Source: Comamonadaceae bacterium (lineage in GTDB: Bacteria; Pseudomonadota; Gammaproteobacteria; Burkholderiales; Burkholderiaceae_C). From it: a DNA stretch of 53,641 nucleotides. The DNA lies in assembly GCA_027486495.1 (NCBI GenBank), contig JAIXOZ010000053.1, positions 1-53,641 on the forward strand. The letters run 5' to 3'. The notes beneath the pieces are model-generated. The model was given only the letters and a program-made list of their open reading frames with translations, was not told where the DNA came from and did no database searches. Of this stretch, positions 7,785 through 14,051 are shown in pieces. Within the stretch, counting starts at the first letter, position 1. Each line of letters opens with the position of its first letter. A program made the position numbers and the translations under genes.

Positions 7785-8017
7785 CCAGCCACTTACACTG
7801 GCAAAGCCAAAACGCCACCAACCCGAGCAGCAAGCACGGCCAAGAGCTCATCCGCCACGCCGCTTTGGGCATCGACATCCATTTGTTTGTGCGCGAAAAC
7901 AAGCTGGCCGCAGGCAAAGCGGCCCCCTTCACTGACCACGGCCGCGTGCTCTACCAATCACACCAGGGCAGCCAGCCTATGAGTGTGGTGTTTGGGGTGC
8001 AAAGTGGGGGGGCTTGA
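7785..8017 (+). pseudogene. DUF3427-type helicase 3'-end remnant, copy 2
   Basis: From 7787 the frame reads about 76 codons to TGA 8015-8017 and encodes SHLHWQSQNATN, RHAALGIDIHLFVREN and YQSHQGSQPMSVVFGVQ. About a dozen differences over roughly 210 nt separate it from copy 1 by eye. It has no start codon: the 5' boundary falls at the CCAGCCAC that lies inside copy 1. Its 3' tail (GGGGTGCAAAGTGGGG) is shared with copy 3 but not copy 1. Confidence 0.7.
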
Positions 8018-8062
8018 TGGGTTGATCGCTGGCGGTGAAGGCGGGCGGTGATGTTTGTTGGT

Positions 8063-8145
8063 GTAGGAGTCCACCCTGTTGGCGATGGTTTGCAGGGCGA
8101 GGTAGAGGGCGTGTTCCACGCCAATCGCCCAAGGGTGGGCTCCTT
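8063..8145. repeat. REP-like element, two facing units
   Basis: A GTAGGAGTCCACCC unit (from 8063) faces an AAGGGTGGGCTCCTT unit (8131-8145), so the stretch is a long imperfect inverted repeat. Inside it GGGCGTGTTCCACGCC matches the second element at 9156-9196 closely. Such GTAGGAGCCCAC-type palindromes are typical extragenic repeats. The 522-bp gap from 7764 to 8286 holds this element, DUF3427 copy 2 and the vbhA promoter region; I see no gene in it. Confidence 0.6.
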
Positions 8146-8286
8146 CAAAATAGCTGTCTCTTGCCTGTAATTCAAGACTGGACGGTGCCAGGCCTTTGCG
8201 AGCGCGTTTGGGCAACTTTTTGATGTCGTTTACCTGACTTTGACTTTGACTCTGGTACAGATAAACTGCCAAGATCTATTTCGACC

Positions 8287-8499
8287 ATGAACACGACCAA
8301 CCGTCACCCCAAAAACGCCACGCCATCCCAACCGGGATCGTGGGCATCGAGCCAAGCCTTGGCTATTTTGGCCGTGGATGGCATTCGCCCCAGCAACAAG
8401 GGGTTGGCCCTCATGCAGTCGATTGACAGTGGCACCATGACCCATGCTCAAGCGATTCAGTCCATCATTGAAAGAGCCCGTCAATACGCCAAAGACTGA
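8287..8499 (+). CDS. VbhA-like antitoxin of a class I Fic pair
   Basis: The 70-residue protein matches the antitoxin VbhA family: an SSQALAILAVDGIRPS segment (21-36) carrying the inhibitory helix, a spacer, and a final GTMTHAQAIQSIIERA helix (49-64). In this family an (S/T)xxxE(G/N) motif blocks the ATP site of the Fic partner. Here the equivalent positions read I27-LAV-D31-G32, so both the Ser/Thr and the Glu are replaced, the latter by Asp. The Fic gene follows after 5 nt, so the pair is one operon. The N-terminus is longer than the minimal family domain. Family placement is by sequence pattern and context. Confidence 0.75.
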   Translation: MNTTNRHPKNATPSQPGSWASSQALAILAVDGIRPSNKGLALMQSIDSGTMTHAQAIQSIIERARQYAKD

Positions 8500-8504
8500 A
8501 CATC

Positions 8505-9125
8505 ATGCAGGACGATGATCACTATTATGTTGAGGGTTACAGCGCTGAACTGGACCCGTATGCCCTTGAGAACGGGGTGCTTAAGAATCATTTTGGCATC
8601 ACCGATTCAGCCTCTTTGAATGAGGTGGAGGCGGATATTGCAGGGGTTCAGATTCAAAAAATACTCAAAGAGCCTGCTCCAAAAAGCTTCAAAGCTTTAC
8701 ATCTTTGCGCCTTGCATGAACAAGTGTTTTCAGAGGTGTACCCGTGGGCCGGTCAGTATCGCCAAGTAGACATCGCCAAAGGCGATACACATTTCCTCAG
8801 GCACCAGGACATTGCTGCCAAGTTGGACACACTTTTTTCAGGCCTTGCCAAGGAAGATTACTTGAACGGAGCCAACCCTCAAGCATTCGGCGAGTTCATG
8901 GGTAAATTTTTGGTGCAATTGAATTTTGTCCATCCTTTTCGAGAGGGAAACGGACGAGTTCAAAGGCTTCTTGTGACGCAAATCGCAACAAACGCAGGCT
9001 TGTCATTAGACTGGCAGCCCATTGGGAATGAGGCCATGAAACAGGCTTGCATCGCCGGTATTCAAGGCGAGACACGCTTAATGGAGCGCCTCATTTGGCT
9101 CAACATCAAACAGTTTCCCGTCTAA
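8505..9125 (+). CDS. Fic toxin (class I, VbhT-like)
   Basis: The 206-residue protein carries HPFREGNGRVQR (143-154), a Fic catalytic loop with Glu in place of the more usual Asp at the fifth position, an accepted variant. Other conserved parts are the FSEVYPWAGQYRQVDIAKGD flap region (75-94) and F(L)xxLNFVHPF. It lacks an internal inhibitory motif, as expected for class I Fic proteins that need a separate antitoxin, and the VbhA-like gene lies immediately upstream. Known relatives adenylylate type II topoisomerases, which here is only an inference. Fic-only, without the conjugative-relaxase or BID domains found in VbhT itself. Confidence 0.88.
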   Translation: MQDDDHYYVEGYSAELDPYALENGVLKNHFGITDSASLNEVEADIAGVQIQKILKEPAPKSFKALHLCALHEQVFSEVYPWAGQYRQVDIAKGDTHFLRHQDIAAKLDTLFSGLAKEDYLNGANPQAFGEFMGKFLVQLNFVHPFREGNGRVQRLLVTQIATNAGLSLDWQPIGNEAMKQACIAGIQGETRLMERLIWLNIKQFPV

Positions 9126-9155
9126 AGCCTCGTTGAACATGTTGAACCTCATTGG

Positions 9156-9196
9156 GGGCGTGTTCCACGCCCATCGCCCACGGTGTGGGCTCCTAC
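9156..9196. repeat. REP-like element with two stem-loops
   Basis: GGGCGTG-TTC-CACGCCC (9156-9172) and GCCCAC-GGT-GTGGGC (9176-9190) are two perfect hairpins side by side, followed by TCCTAC. The unit resembles the right half of the element at 8063-8145 in the same orientation. It starts 31 bp after the Fic stop and may also act as its terminator. The rest of 9126-9341 shows nothing else I can identify. Confidence 0.6.
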
Positions 9197-9341
9197 AAAA
9201 AGGCGGCCGATGGCCCAAAAGGTGGGCGTCTGCTTTCACAAGACAACAACATGGCCTATGCGGCCGATGATGCTCAGGCAAAGCATCGCTATCAATAATT
9301 CAGTCAACTCAAAAATCGCAGCCAACAAGGCTGAGATGGGC

Positions 9342-9461
9342 TCAAGCAAAACTCGAAGCAAGTACCTCGGTGTTTTCTTCTGCCATGAGCAGCTGCCCAC
9401 AAGGGTTCCAGTTCTGCCCCAGGTGGGCAAAGACCATCAGTTTCAAGGCTTTAGCGGTCAA
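9342..9461 (-). pseudogene. HipA-like toxin, truncated to its N-terminus
   Basis: A TTG start (9461-9459) sits 7 nt after an AAGGGGG ribosome-binding site and 12 nt after the stop of the Xre gene, the normal layout of a HipB/HipA pair. The 39-residue peptide reads LMVFAHLGQNWNPCGQLLMA then ASSFA, resembling the N-terminal subdomain of HipA-like Ser/Thr kinases. The frame then stops and no kinase-domain sequence follows in any frame down to the Fic gene. I infer that the toxin was deleted after about 39 codons. Recognition of the family is by pattern only. Confidence 0.55.
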
Positions 9462-9473
9462 TTTTGTACCCCC

Positions 9474-9815
9474 TTAAAAGTCCAGTTCTTCGCGCTCAGC
9501 CGTGCTCAGGTCGCGGACCCGCTGGGTTTTTTCACGCGCACTGAGCGCCAGCAACGCCGGATCTTTTTCAGACAACAAGTCCAACAGCGTGCTGCCTGGC
9601 GAGATGGCCTGCAGGTAGCGCAAAACTTGCCCAAGCGCGATGCCGGGCTCTCCCTTTTCAAGGCGATAGGCCGTGTTGCGAGACAGCCCTGCACGCAGCG
9701 CAGCGTCAGCCTGCTTGACTTGACGCGCCAACCGCAGGCGCGCCAGAAGTTGCCCCAAGCGGGCGCACTCTTCTTGCTGTGACGGCATGAGCATGGCAGA
9801 TTGATTGATTTTCAT
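9474..9815 (-). CDS. Xre/HipB-like helix-turn-helix regulator
   Basis: The 113-residue protein has a central Cro/C1-type helix-turn-helix (about 28-70: RLARQVKQADAALRAGLSRN, then YRLEKGEPG and LGQVLRYLQAI) followed by a charged C-terminal tail. It resembles regulators encoded before HipA-type kinases and is probably the antitoxin or repressor of the truncated HipA-like frame just downstream. A near-perfect inverted repeat (9820-9857) immediately upstream of its ATG fits autorepression. The start ATG at 9815 follows AT-rich sequence without a strong RBS; the inner ATG at 9794 is an alternative. Confidence 0.75.
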   Translation of the reverse strand: MKINQSAMLMPSQQEECARLGQLLARLRLARQVKQADAALRAGLSRNTAYRLEKGEPGIALGQVLRYLQAISPGSTLLDLLSEKDPALLALSAREKTQRVRDLSTAEREELDF

Positions 9816-9819
9816 GTTC

Positions 9820-9857
9820 GTTAAATCGATATTTATTTACCGAATGATCGATTAAAC
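9820..9857. promoter_or_regulatory. 11-bp-arm inverted repeat before the Xre gene
   Basis: GTTAAATCGAT (9820-9830) and ATCGATTAAAC (9847-9857) pair with one mismatch around a 16-nt AT-rich spacer. The left arm starts 5 bp from the Xre start codon. Two half-sites about 27 bp apart centre to centre suit two HTH dimers or one looped pair. Confidence 0.5.
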
Positions 9858-9892
9858 AAACATATTACCTGAAGTTACTTCTCCAAGGCAGT

Positions 9893-10179
9893 GCTGACGC
9901 TCGCAAGTACATGGACCACTGGATCGATGACAGCCACTTTCACTGGCAAAGCCAAAACGCCACCGACCCCAGCAGCAAGCGCGGCCAAGAGATCATCCGC
10001 CACGACGCTTTGGGCATCGACATCCATTTGTTTGTGCGTGAAAACGAACTGGCCGCAGGCAAAGCGGCCCCTTCACCGACCACGGCTGCGTGGTCTACGA
10101 ATCACACCAGGGCAGCCAGCCTATGAGTGTGGTGCTTGGGGTGCAAAGTGGGGTGGTGCCCGAGTTACACGCTATTTAA
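9893..10179 (+). pseudogene. DUF3427-type helicase 3'-end remnant, copy 3 (frameshifted)
   Basis: Similarity to copy 1 starts near 9893 and includes AAGTACATGGACCACTGGAT, which copy 2 lacks. One C is missing from the C-run of GGCCCCTTC near 10073, so the frame shifts after AAGKAAP and stops early at 10126. If the frame is repaired it runs to TAA 10177-10179, which overlaps the minus-strand stop of higA, just as copy 1 overlaps the Fic stop. Not functional. The 359-bp gap from 9816 to 10175 contains only this copy and the inverted repeat at 9820-9857. Confidence 0.7.
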
Positions 10180-10589
10180 ACAAAGGTCGCAGCAGAAACG
10201 CCAAACCGTTCGCTAAGCGCTCGCACTTGGCGAATGTTGAGTTCTCGTTTGCCCGTCAGGATTTCGGACACCACGCCCTGACTGCCGATGTCGGACAGAT
10301 CGCTTTGCTTCAGCCCGTGTTGTTCCATCAGGAATTTCAGCGCTTGCACACCCGTGACTTCGGGCAGAGGGTGTTGCTTGGATTCATAGTCTTCGATCAG
10401 ATCGCCCACGATGTCGACCAAGCCCATCGCGGGATGCGTTTCTTCACCTAGGGTTTCGTCCAGCAGGGCTTCGAGCATCTCGGTCATGTGCGCGTAGTGC
10501 GTTTCATCCCGGATGGGGGTGATGTCGGTTGCGGCACGGAACTGTTCCCAGACTGGGAGAAGGTGCTTCACGTTGATGGCTGCATTCAT
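10176..10589 (-). CDS. higA: HigA-type antitoxin
   Basis: The 137-residue protein has an N-terminal half with acidic helices (ETHYAHMTEMLEALLDETLG, VDIVGDLIEDYE) and a C-terminal Xre helix-turn-helix (about 90-130: FLMEQHGLKQSDLSDIG, then GVVSEILTGKRELNIRQVRA). This is the HigA form in which the toxin gene comes first. The ATG at 10589 overlaps the higB stop by 4 nt (ATGA) and is preferred to the ATG at 10598. Expected to bind the 10882-10902 palindrome and repress the pair. The stop overlaps the end of DUF3427 copy 3 on the other strand. Confidence 0.9.
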   Translation of the reverse strand: MNAAINVKHLLPVWEQFRAATDITPIRDETHYAHMTEMLEALLDETLGEETHPAMGLVDIVGDLIEDYESKQHPLPEVTGVQALKFLMEQHGLKQSDLSDIGSQGVVSEILTGKRELNIRQVRALSERFGVSAATFV

Positions 10590-10873
10590 GATTTCCATGC
10601 TCCCTTGTCGTATTCCCGGTGGGTCATGACTGCCCTGATGTACAAGATCTGCTTTTTGAACCGGATGTAAGCCATCAGGCGGTACTTGTTCCCGCCGATG
10701 TCAAACACCGCTAACTCGTTCACCTTGTCAACTGCATTGAAGGCGGCTTTGAGCTCGGCCCAGTTTGCAAAACTGTTCTTTTCAATCACCCGCCGCCATC
10801 CCTGCAAGGGGGCTTCGGCCTGAGGATGATCGGCAGCGAAGGCCCGCAGGGCACTGTTGCTGATGATTTTCAT
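10586..10873 (-). CDS. higB: HigB-type mRNA interferase toxin
   Basis: The 95-residue basic protein matches the HigB toxin family: MKIISNSALRAFAADHPQAE at the start, a WRRVIEKNSFANWAELKAAF middle, NKYRLMAYIRFKKQILYIRA and the C-terminal THREYDKGAW, which contains the HxxYDK motif typical of this ribosome-dependent RNase family. It precedes higA with a 4-nt overlap, the standard reversed order. A 9-3-9 palindrome lies 9 bp before its start codon. Full length and apparently intact, so this is one of the pairs in the island that should still be functional. Confidence 0.92.
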   Translation of the reverse strand: MKIISNSALRAFAADHPQAEAPLQGWRRVIEKNSFANWAELKAAFNAVDKVNELAVFDIGGNKYRLMAYIRFKKQILYIRAVMTHREYDKGAWKS

Positions 10874-10881
10874 GGGCGCAG

Positions 10882-10902
10882 TTTATCTCAAAATGAGATA
10901 AA
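10882..10902. promoter_or_regulatory. Palindromic operator of higBA
   Basis: TTTATCTCA (10882-10890) and TGAGATAAA (10894-10902) are perfect reverse complements with a 3-nt AAA spacer, located 9-29 bp upstream of the higB start. The size and position match operators bound by HigA-type dimers. Confidence 0.7.
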
Positions 10903-11002
10903 TGCAAGCAGGGCCAGCGCGAAGATCTTAAAGGCTTGGCACTTGCGCCAAAACGGTCCTTGCAGCGGATGGCAAGCAGGTCACACACGGCACAATCAGC
11001 CC

Positions 11003-13072
11003 ATGCCAGACAAAGCCCCCTCGCCTGCCGCCAAAACGCTCAGCGCCCCCCAAAAGGCGCTGATCAAGCTCGGCTTGAAGCGCGACATTGATCTGGCGCT
11101 GCACTTGCCGTTGCGCTACGAGGACGAGACCCGCATCGTGAAGCTGCGCGATGCGCGTGAGGGCGACACGGCGCAAATAGAGGCCACGGTCACGGCGTGC
11201 GAGATCACGCAGCGCCCGCGCCGCCAGCTGCTGGTGACGGTGGACGACGGCTCCGACACCTGCGTGATGCGGTTTTTCAGCTTTTACCCCTCGCACCAAA
11301 AGGCGCTGGCGGTGGGCAACCGCATTCGGGCGCGGGGCGAAGTGAAAGGCGGCTTCATGGGGTTGACCATGATGCACCCCACTTTCAAGGCGGCAGGTGG
11401 CAACTTGGCAGAGGCGCTGACGCCCGTCTACCCCACGGTGGCAGGCTTGGCGCAAGCTTATTTGCGCCGGGCGGTGATCACGGGCCTGAACCATGCTGAT
11501 TTGAGCGAGACCATGCCCCAAGGCATCGCTTGGCCAGACCCGCGTGGTGCTTGGTCCCTGCGCGATGCTTTGCGTTTTTTGCACCACCCCACGCCCGATG
11601 TGTCGCTGGCCGCTCTGGAGGACCGCAGCCACCCGGCTTGGGTGCGCCTGAAGTGTGAGGAGCTGCTGGCGCAGCAGCTGTCGCAGCTCACCGCCAAACG
11701 CGAGCGCGATTTGTTGCGAGCTCCGGGTTTGAAGATGAAGCGCGGTGCTTTGCACGACCAGTTGCTCAAAGCACTGCCCTTTGCCTTGACCAACGCCCAG
11801 CAGCGCGTGGGGCGCGAAATTGCCCAAGACCTGAGCCGCCCGGTGCCCATGCACCGCCTGCTGCAAGGCGATGTGGGCGCGGGCAAAACCGTGGTGGCGG
11901 CGCTGGCGGCCATGGTGGCGATCGACGCGGGCTGGCAATGCGCCCTGATGGCGCCGACCGAGATTTTGGCGACCCAGCACTTTGCAAAATTGGTGGGCTG
12001 GCTGGAGCCGCTGGGTGTGAAGGTGGCTTGGTTGATTGGCAGCCAAAAGAAGAAAGAACGCGCAGCCATGCTGGCCCTGATCGAGTCGGGCGAGGCCGCG
12101 CTGGTGGTAGGCACACACGCGGTGATTCAAGAGCACGTCAAGTTCAAAAACCTGGCGCTGGCCATCATTGACGAGCAGCACCGCTTTGGTGTGGCGCAGC
12201 GCCTGGCCCTGCGGGGCAAGATGCAGGCCCCCGGCATGGAGCCGCACATGCTGATGATGACGGCCACGCCCATTCCGCGCACGCTGGCCATGAGCTATTA
12301 CGCCGACCTGGATGTGTCGGTCATTGACGAGCTGCCGCCGGGGCGCACGCCCATCGTGACCCGCGTGGTGTCGGACCACCGCCGCGACGAAGTGGTTGAA
12401 CGCATCGGCGCGCAGTTGCAGCAAGGGCGGCAGGTGTATTGGGTCTGCCCGCTGATTGAAGAAAGCGAGGCGCTGGACCTGACCAACGCCACCGAGACCC
12501 ACGCCGACCTGAGCGAAGCGCTGCCGGGTGTGATGGTGGGCCTGCTGCATTCGCGCATGCCGGTGGCCGAGAAAAAGGCGGTGATGGAACTCTTCACCGC
12601 TGGCGTGATGGGTGTGCTGGTCAGCACCACGGTGATCGAGGTGGGGGTGGACGTGCCCAATGCCTCGCTGATGGTGATCGAGCACGCCGAGCGTTTTGGC
12701 CTGAGCCAGCTGCACCAGCTGCGCGGCCGGGTGGGGCGCGGTGCGGCGGCGTCGGCCTGTGTGCTGCTGTACGGCACGCCCGAGGGCGGACGCCTGAGCG
12801 AGACCGCCCGCGAGCGTTTGCGCGCCATGGTGGAGACGAACGACGGCTTCGAGATTGCCCGGCGCGATTTGGAGATTCGCGGACCGGGTGAGTTTTTGGG
12901 GGCACGCCAGTCGGGTGCACCCTTGCTGCGTTTTGCCGATCTGGAGACCGACAGCCATTTGCTGGACTGGGCGCGGGCATTGGCTCCGCAGATGCTGGAC
13001 CAGCACGCCTTTTTGGCCGAGCGGCACATTGGCCGCTGGTTGGGCGGAAAATCCGAGTACCTCAAGGCTTGA
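11003..13072 (+). CDS. recG: ATP-dependent DNA helicase RecG
   Basis: The 689-residue protein unwinds and regresses stalled replication forks and branched recombination intermediates. An N-terminal OB-fold wedge domain (about 60-170) is followed by helicase lobes with Walker A GDVGAGKT (near 289-296), the RecG-type motif II IIDEQHRFG (near 388-396), MTATPIPRTLAMS, and motif VI QLRGRVGRG. The start ATG at 11003 gives the usual length; the frame is open further upstream into the higB promoter but without family resemblance. It is the first core gene right of the toxin-antitoxin island and is followed 16 bp later by oxyR on the same strand. Confidence 0.95.
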   Translation: MPDKAPSPAAKTLSAPQKALIKLGLKRDIDLALHLPLRYEDETRIVKLRDAREGDTAQIEATVTACEITQRPRRQLLVTVDDGSDTCVMRFFSFYPSHQKALAVGNRIRARGEVKGGFMGLTMMHPTFKAAGGNLAEALTPVYPTVAGLAQAYLRRAVITGLNHADLSETMPQGIAWPDPRGAWSLRDALRFLHHPTPDVSLAALEDRSHPAWVRLKCEELLAQQLSQLTAKRERDLLRAPGLKMKRGALHDQLLKALPFALTNAQQRVGREIAQDLSRPVPMHRLLQGDVGAGKTVVAALAAMVAIDAGWQCALMAPTEILATQHFAKLVGWLEPLGVKVAWLIGSQKKKERAAMLALIESGEAALVVGTHAVIQEHVKFKNLALAIIDEQHRFGVAQRLALRGKMQAPGMEPHMLMMTATPIPRTLAMSYYADLDVSVIDELPPGRTPIVTRVVSDHRRDEVVERIGAQLQQGRQVYWVCPLIEESEALDLTNATETHADLSEALPGVMVGLLHSRMPVAEKKAVMELFTAGVMGVLVSTTVIEVGVDVPNASLMVIEHAERFGLSQLHQLRGRVGRGAAASACVLLYGTPEGGRLSETARERLRAMVETNDGFEIARRDLEIRGPGEFLGARQSGAPLLRFADLETDSHLLDWARALAPQMLDQHAFLAERHIGRWLGGKSEYLKA

Positions 13073-13088
13073 TGTTCCAATACCCCAC

Positions 13089-14051
13089 ATGACCCTGACC
13101 GAACTCAAATACATCGTGGCCGTGGCCCGCGAAAAGCACTTTGGCAAAGCCGCCGAGGCCTGCTTTGTGTCGCAGCCCACGCTGTCGTTGGCCATCAAGA
13201 AGCTCGAAGAAGAGCTGGAAGTCAAGCTGTTTGAGCGCAGCGCCAGCGAAGTGTCGGTCACCACGTTGGGCGAAGAGATCGTGCGCCAGGCGCAAAGCGT
13301 GCTGGAACAGGCTGCCGAGATCAAGGAAATTGCCAAGCGCGGCAAAGATCCTCTGGCCACCACCATGCGGCTGGGCGTGATCTACACCATTGGCCCCTAC
13401 CTGCTGCCCGATCTGGTGCGCCAAATCATCACCGACGTGCCGCAGATGCCGCTGATGCTGCAAGAGAACTTCACCGTGCGCCTGCTGGAGATGCTGCGCA
13501 CGGGCGAGCTCGATTGCGCCATCCTGGCCGAGCCCTTTCCCGAGTCGGGTTTGGCCATTGCGCCGCTGTACGACGAGACCTTCATGGCGGCCCTGCCGCT
13601 GAACCACCCGCTGGCCAAAGAGGCCTTCATCACGCCCGATCAGCTGAAAAACGAGACCATGCTGCTGCTGGGCACAGGCCACTGCTTTCGCGACCATGTG
13701 CTGGAGGTGTGCCCCGAGTTTGCGCGCTATGCGAGCCAGACCGATGGCATTCGCAAGACTTTTGAGGGCTCGTCGCTGGAGACCATCAAACACATGGTGG
13801 CCGCAGGCATGGGCGTGACGCTGGTGCCGCGCATGTCGGTGCCCGACCTCAAGCCTGTGCGCAAACGCTCGGGAGGACCACACGATTCACCGGTGCGCTA
13901 CTTGCCCATCGTCGACCCCGCGGGCGGCAAGCCACCGACCCGCCGCGTGGTACTGGCCTGGCGTCGCAGCTACACCCGCTACGAAGCCATTGCCGCCATG
14001 CGCAATGCCATTTATGCCTGCCCGCTGCCGGGTGTGACCCGCCTGTCTTGA
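13089..14051 (+). CDS. oxyR: LysR-type hydrogen-peroxide sensor OxyR
   Basis: The 320-residue protein has an N-terminal LysR winged helix (TELKYIVAVAREKHFGKAAE, then SQPTLSLAIKKLEEELEVKL) and a type 2 periplasmic-binding-like sensor domain. The redox pair sits in GTGHCFRDHVLEVCPEF, with Cys199 and Cys208 at exactly the E. coli OxyR numbers, so a peroxide-driven disulfide switch is expected. It would activate catalase, peroxiredoxin and iron-protection genes, none of which is in this window. It lies directly after recG and its last 40 nt overlap the end of the convergent exporter gene. Confidence 0.95.
   Translation: MTLTELKYIVAVAREKHFGKAAEACFVSQPTLSLAIKKLEEELEVKLFERSASEVSVTTLGEEIVRQAQSVLEQAAEIKEIAKRGKDPLATTMRLGVIYTIGPYLLPDLVRQIITDVPQMPLMLQENFTVRLLEMLRTGELDCAILAEPFPESGLAIAPLYDETFMAALPLNHPLAKEAFITPDQLKNETMLLLGTGHCFRDHVLEVCPEFARYASQTDGIRKTFEGSSLETIKHMVAAGMGVTLVPRMSVPDLKPVRKRSGGPHDSPVRYLPIVDPAGGKPPTRRVVLAWRRSYTRYEAIAAMRNAIYACPLPGVTRLS

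Noticed and set aside
7958..8272. Minus-strand frame of 104 codons overlapping the REP-like element
   Set aside because: It runs through an extragenic repeat and a helicase remnant on the other strand, with SQSQSQ from a short CTTTGA repeat; no family, no RBS.
9236..9430. Minus-strand frame with a hydrophobic C-terminal stretch
   Set aside because: It overlaps the HipA-like stump in another frame and has no RBS; the hydrophobic part looks like chance translation.
4196..10179. Integron-like attC sites between the toxin-antitoxin modules
   Set aside because: I looked for paired core sites with imperfect inverted structure at the module edges and saw only the DUF3427 remnants and REP-like elements; no integrase gene is present.
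10928..13366. Very long minus-strand open frame (812 codons) opposite recG
   Set aside because: It mirrors recG and oxyR codons in a GC-rich genome, has no recognisable family and no RBS, and recG is a secure call on the plus strand.
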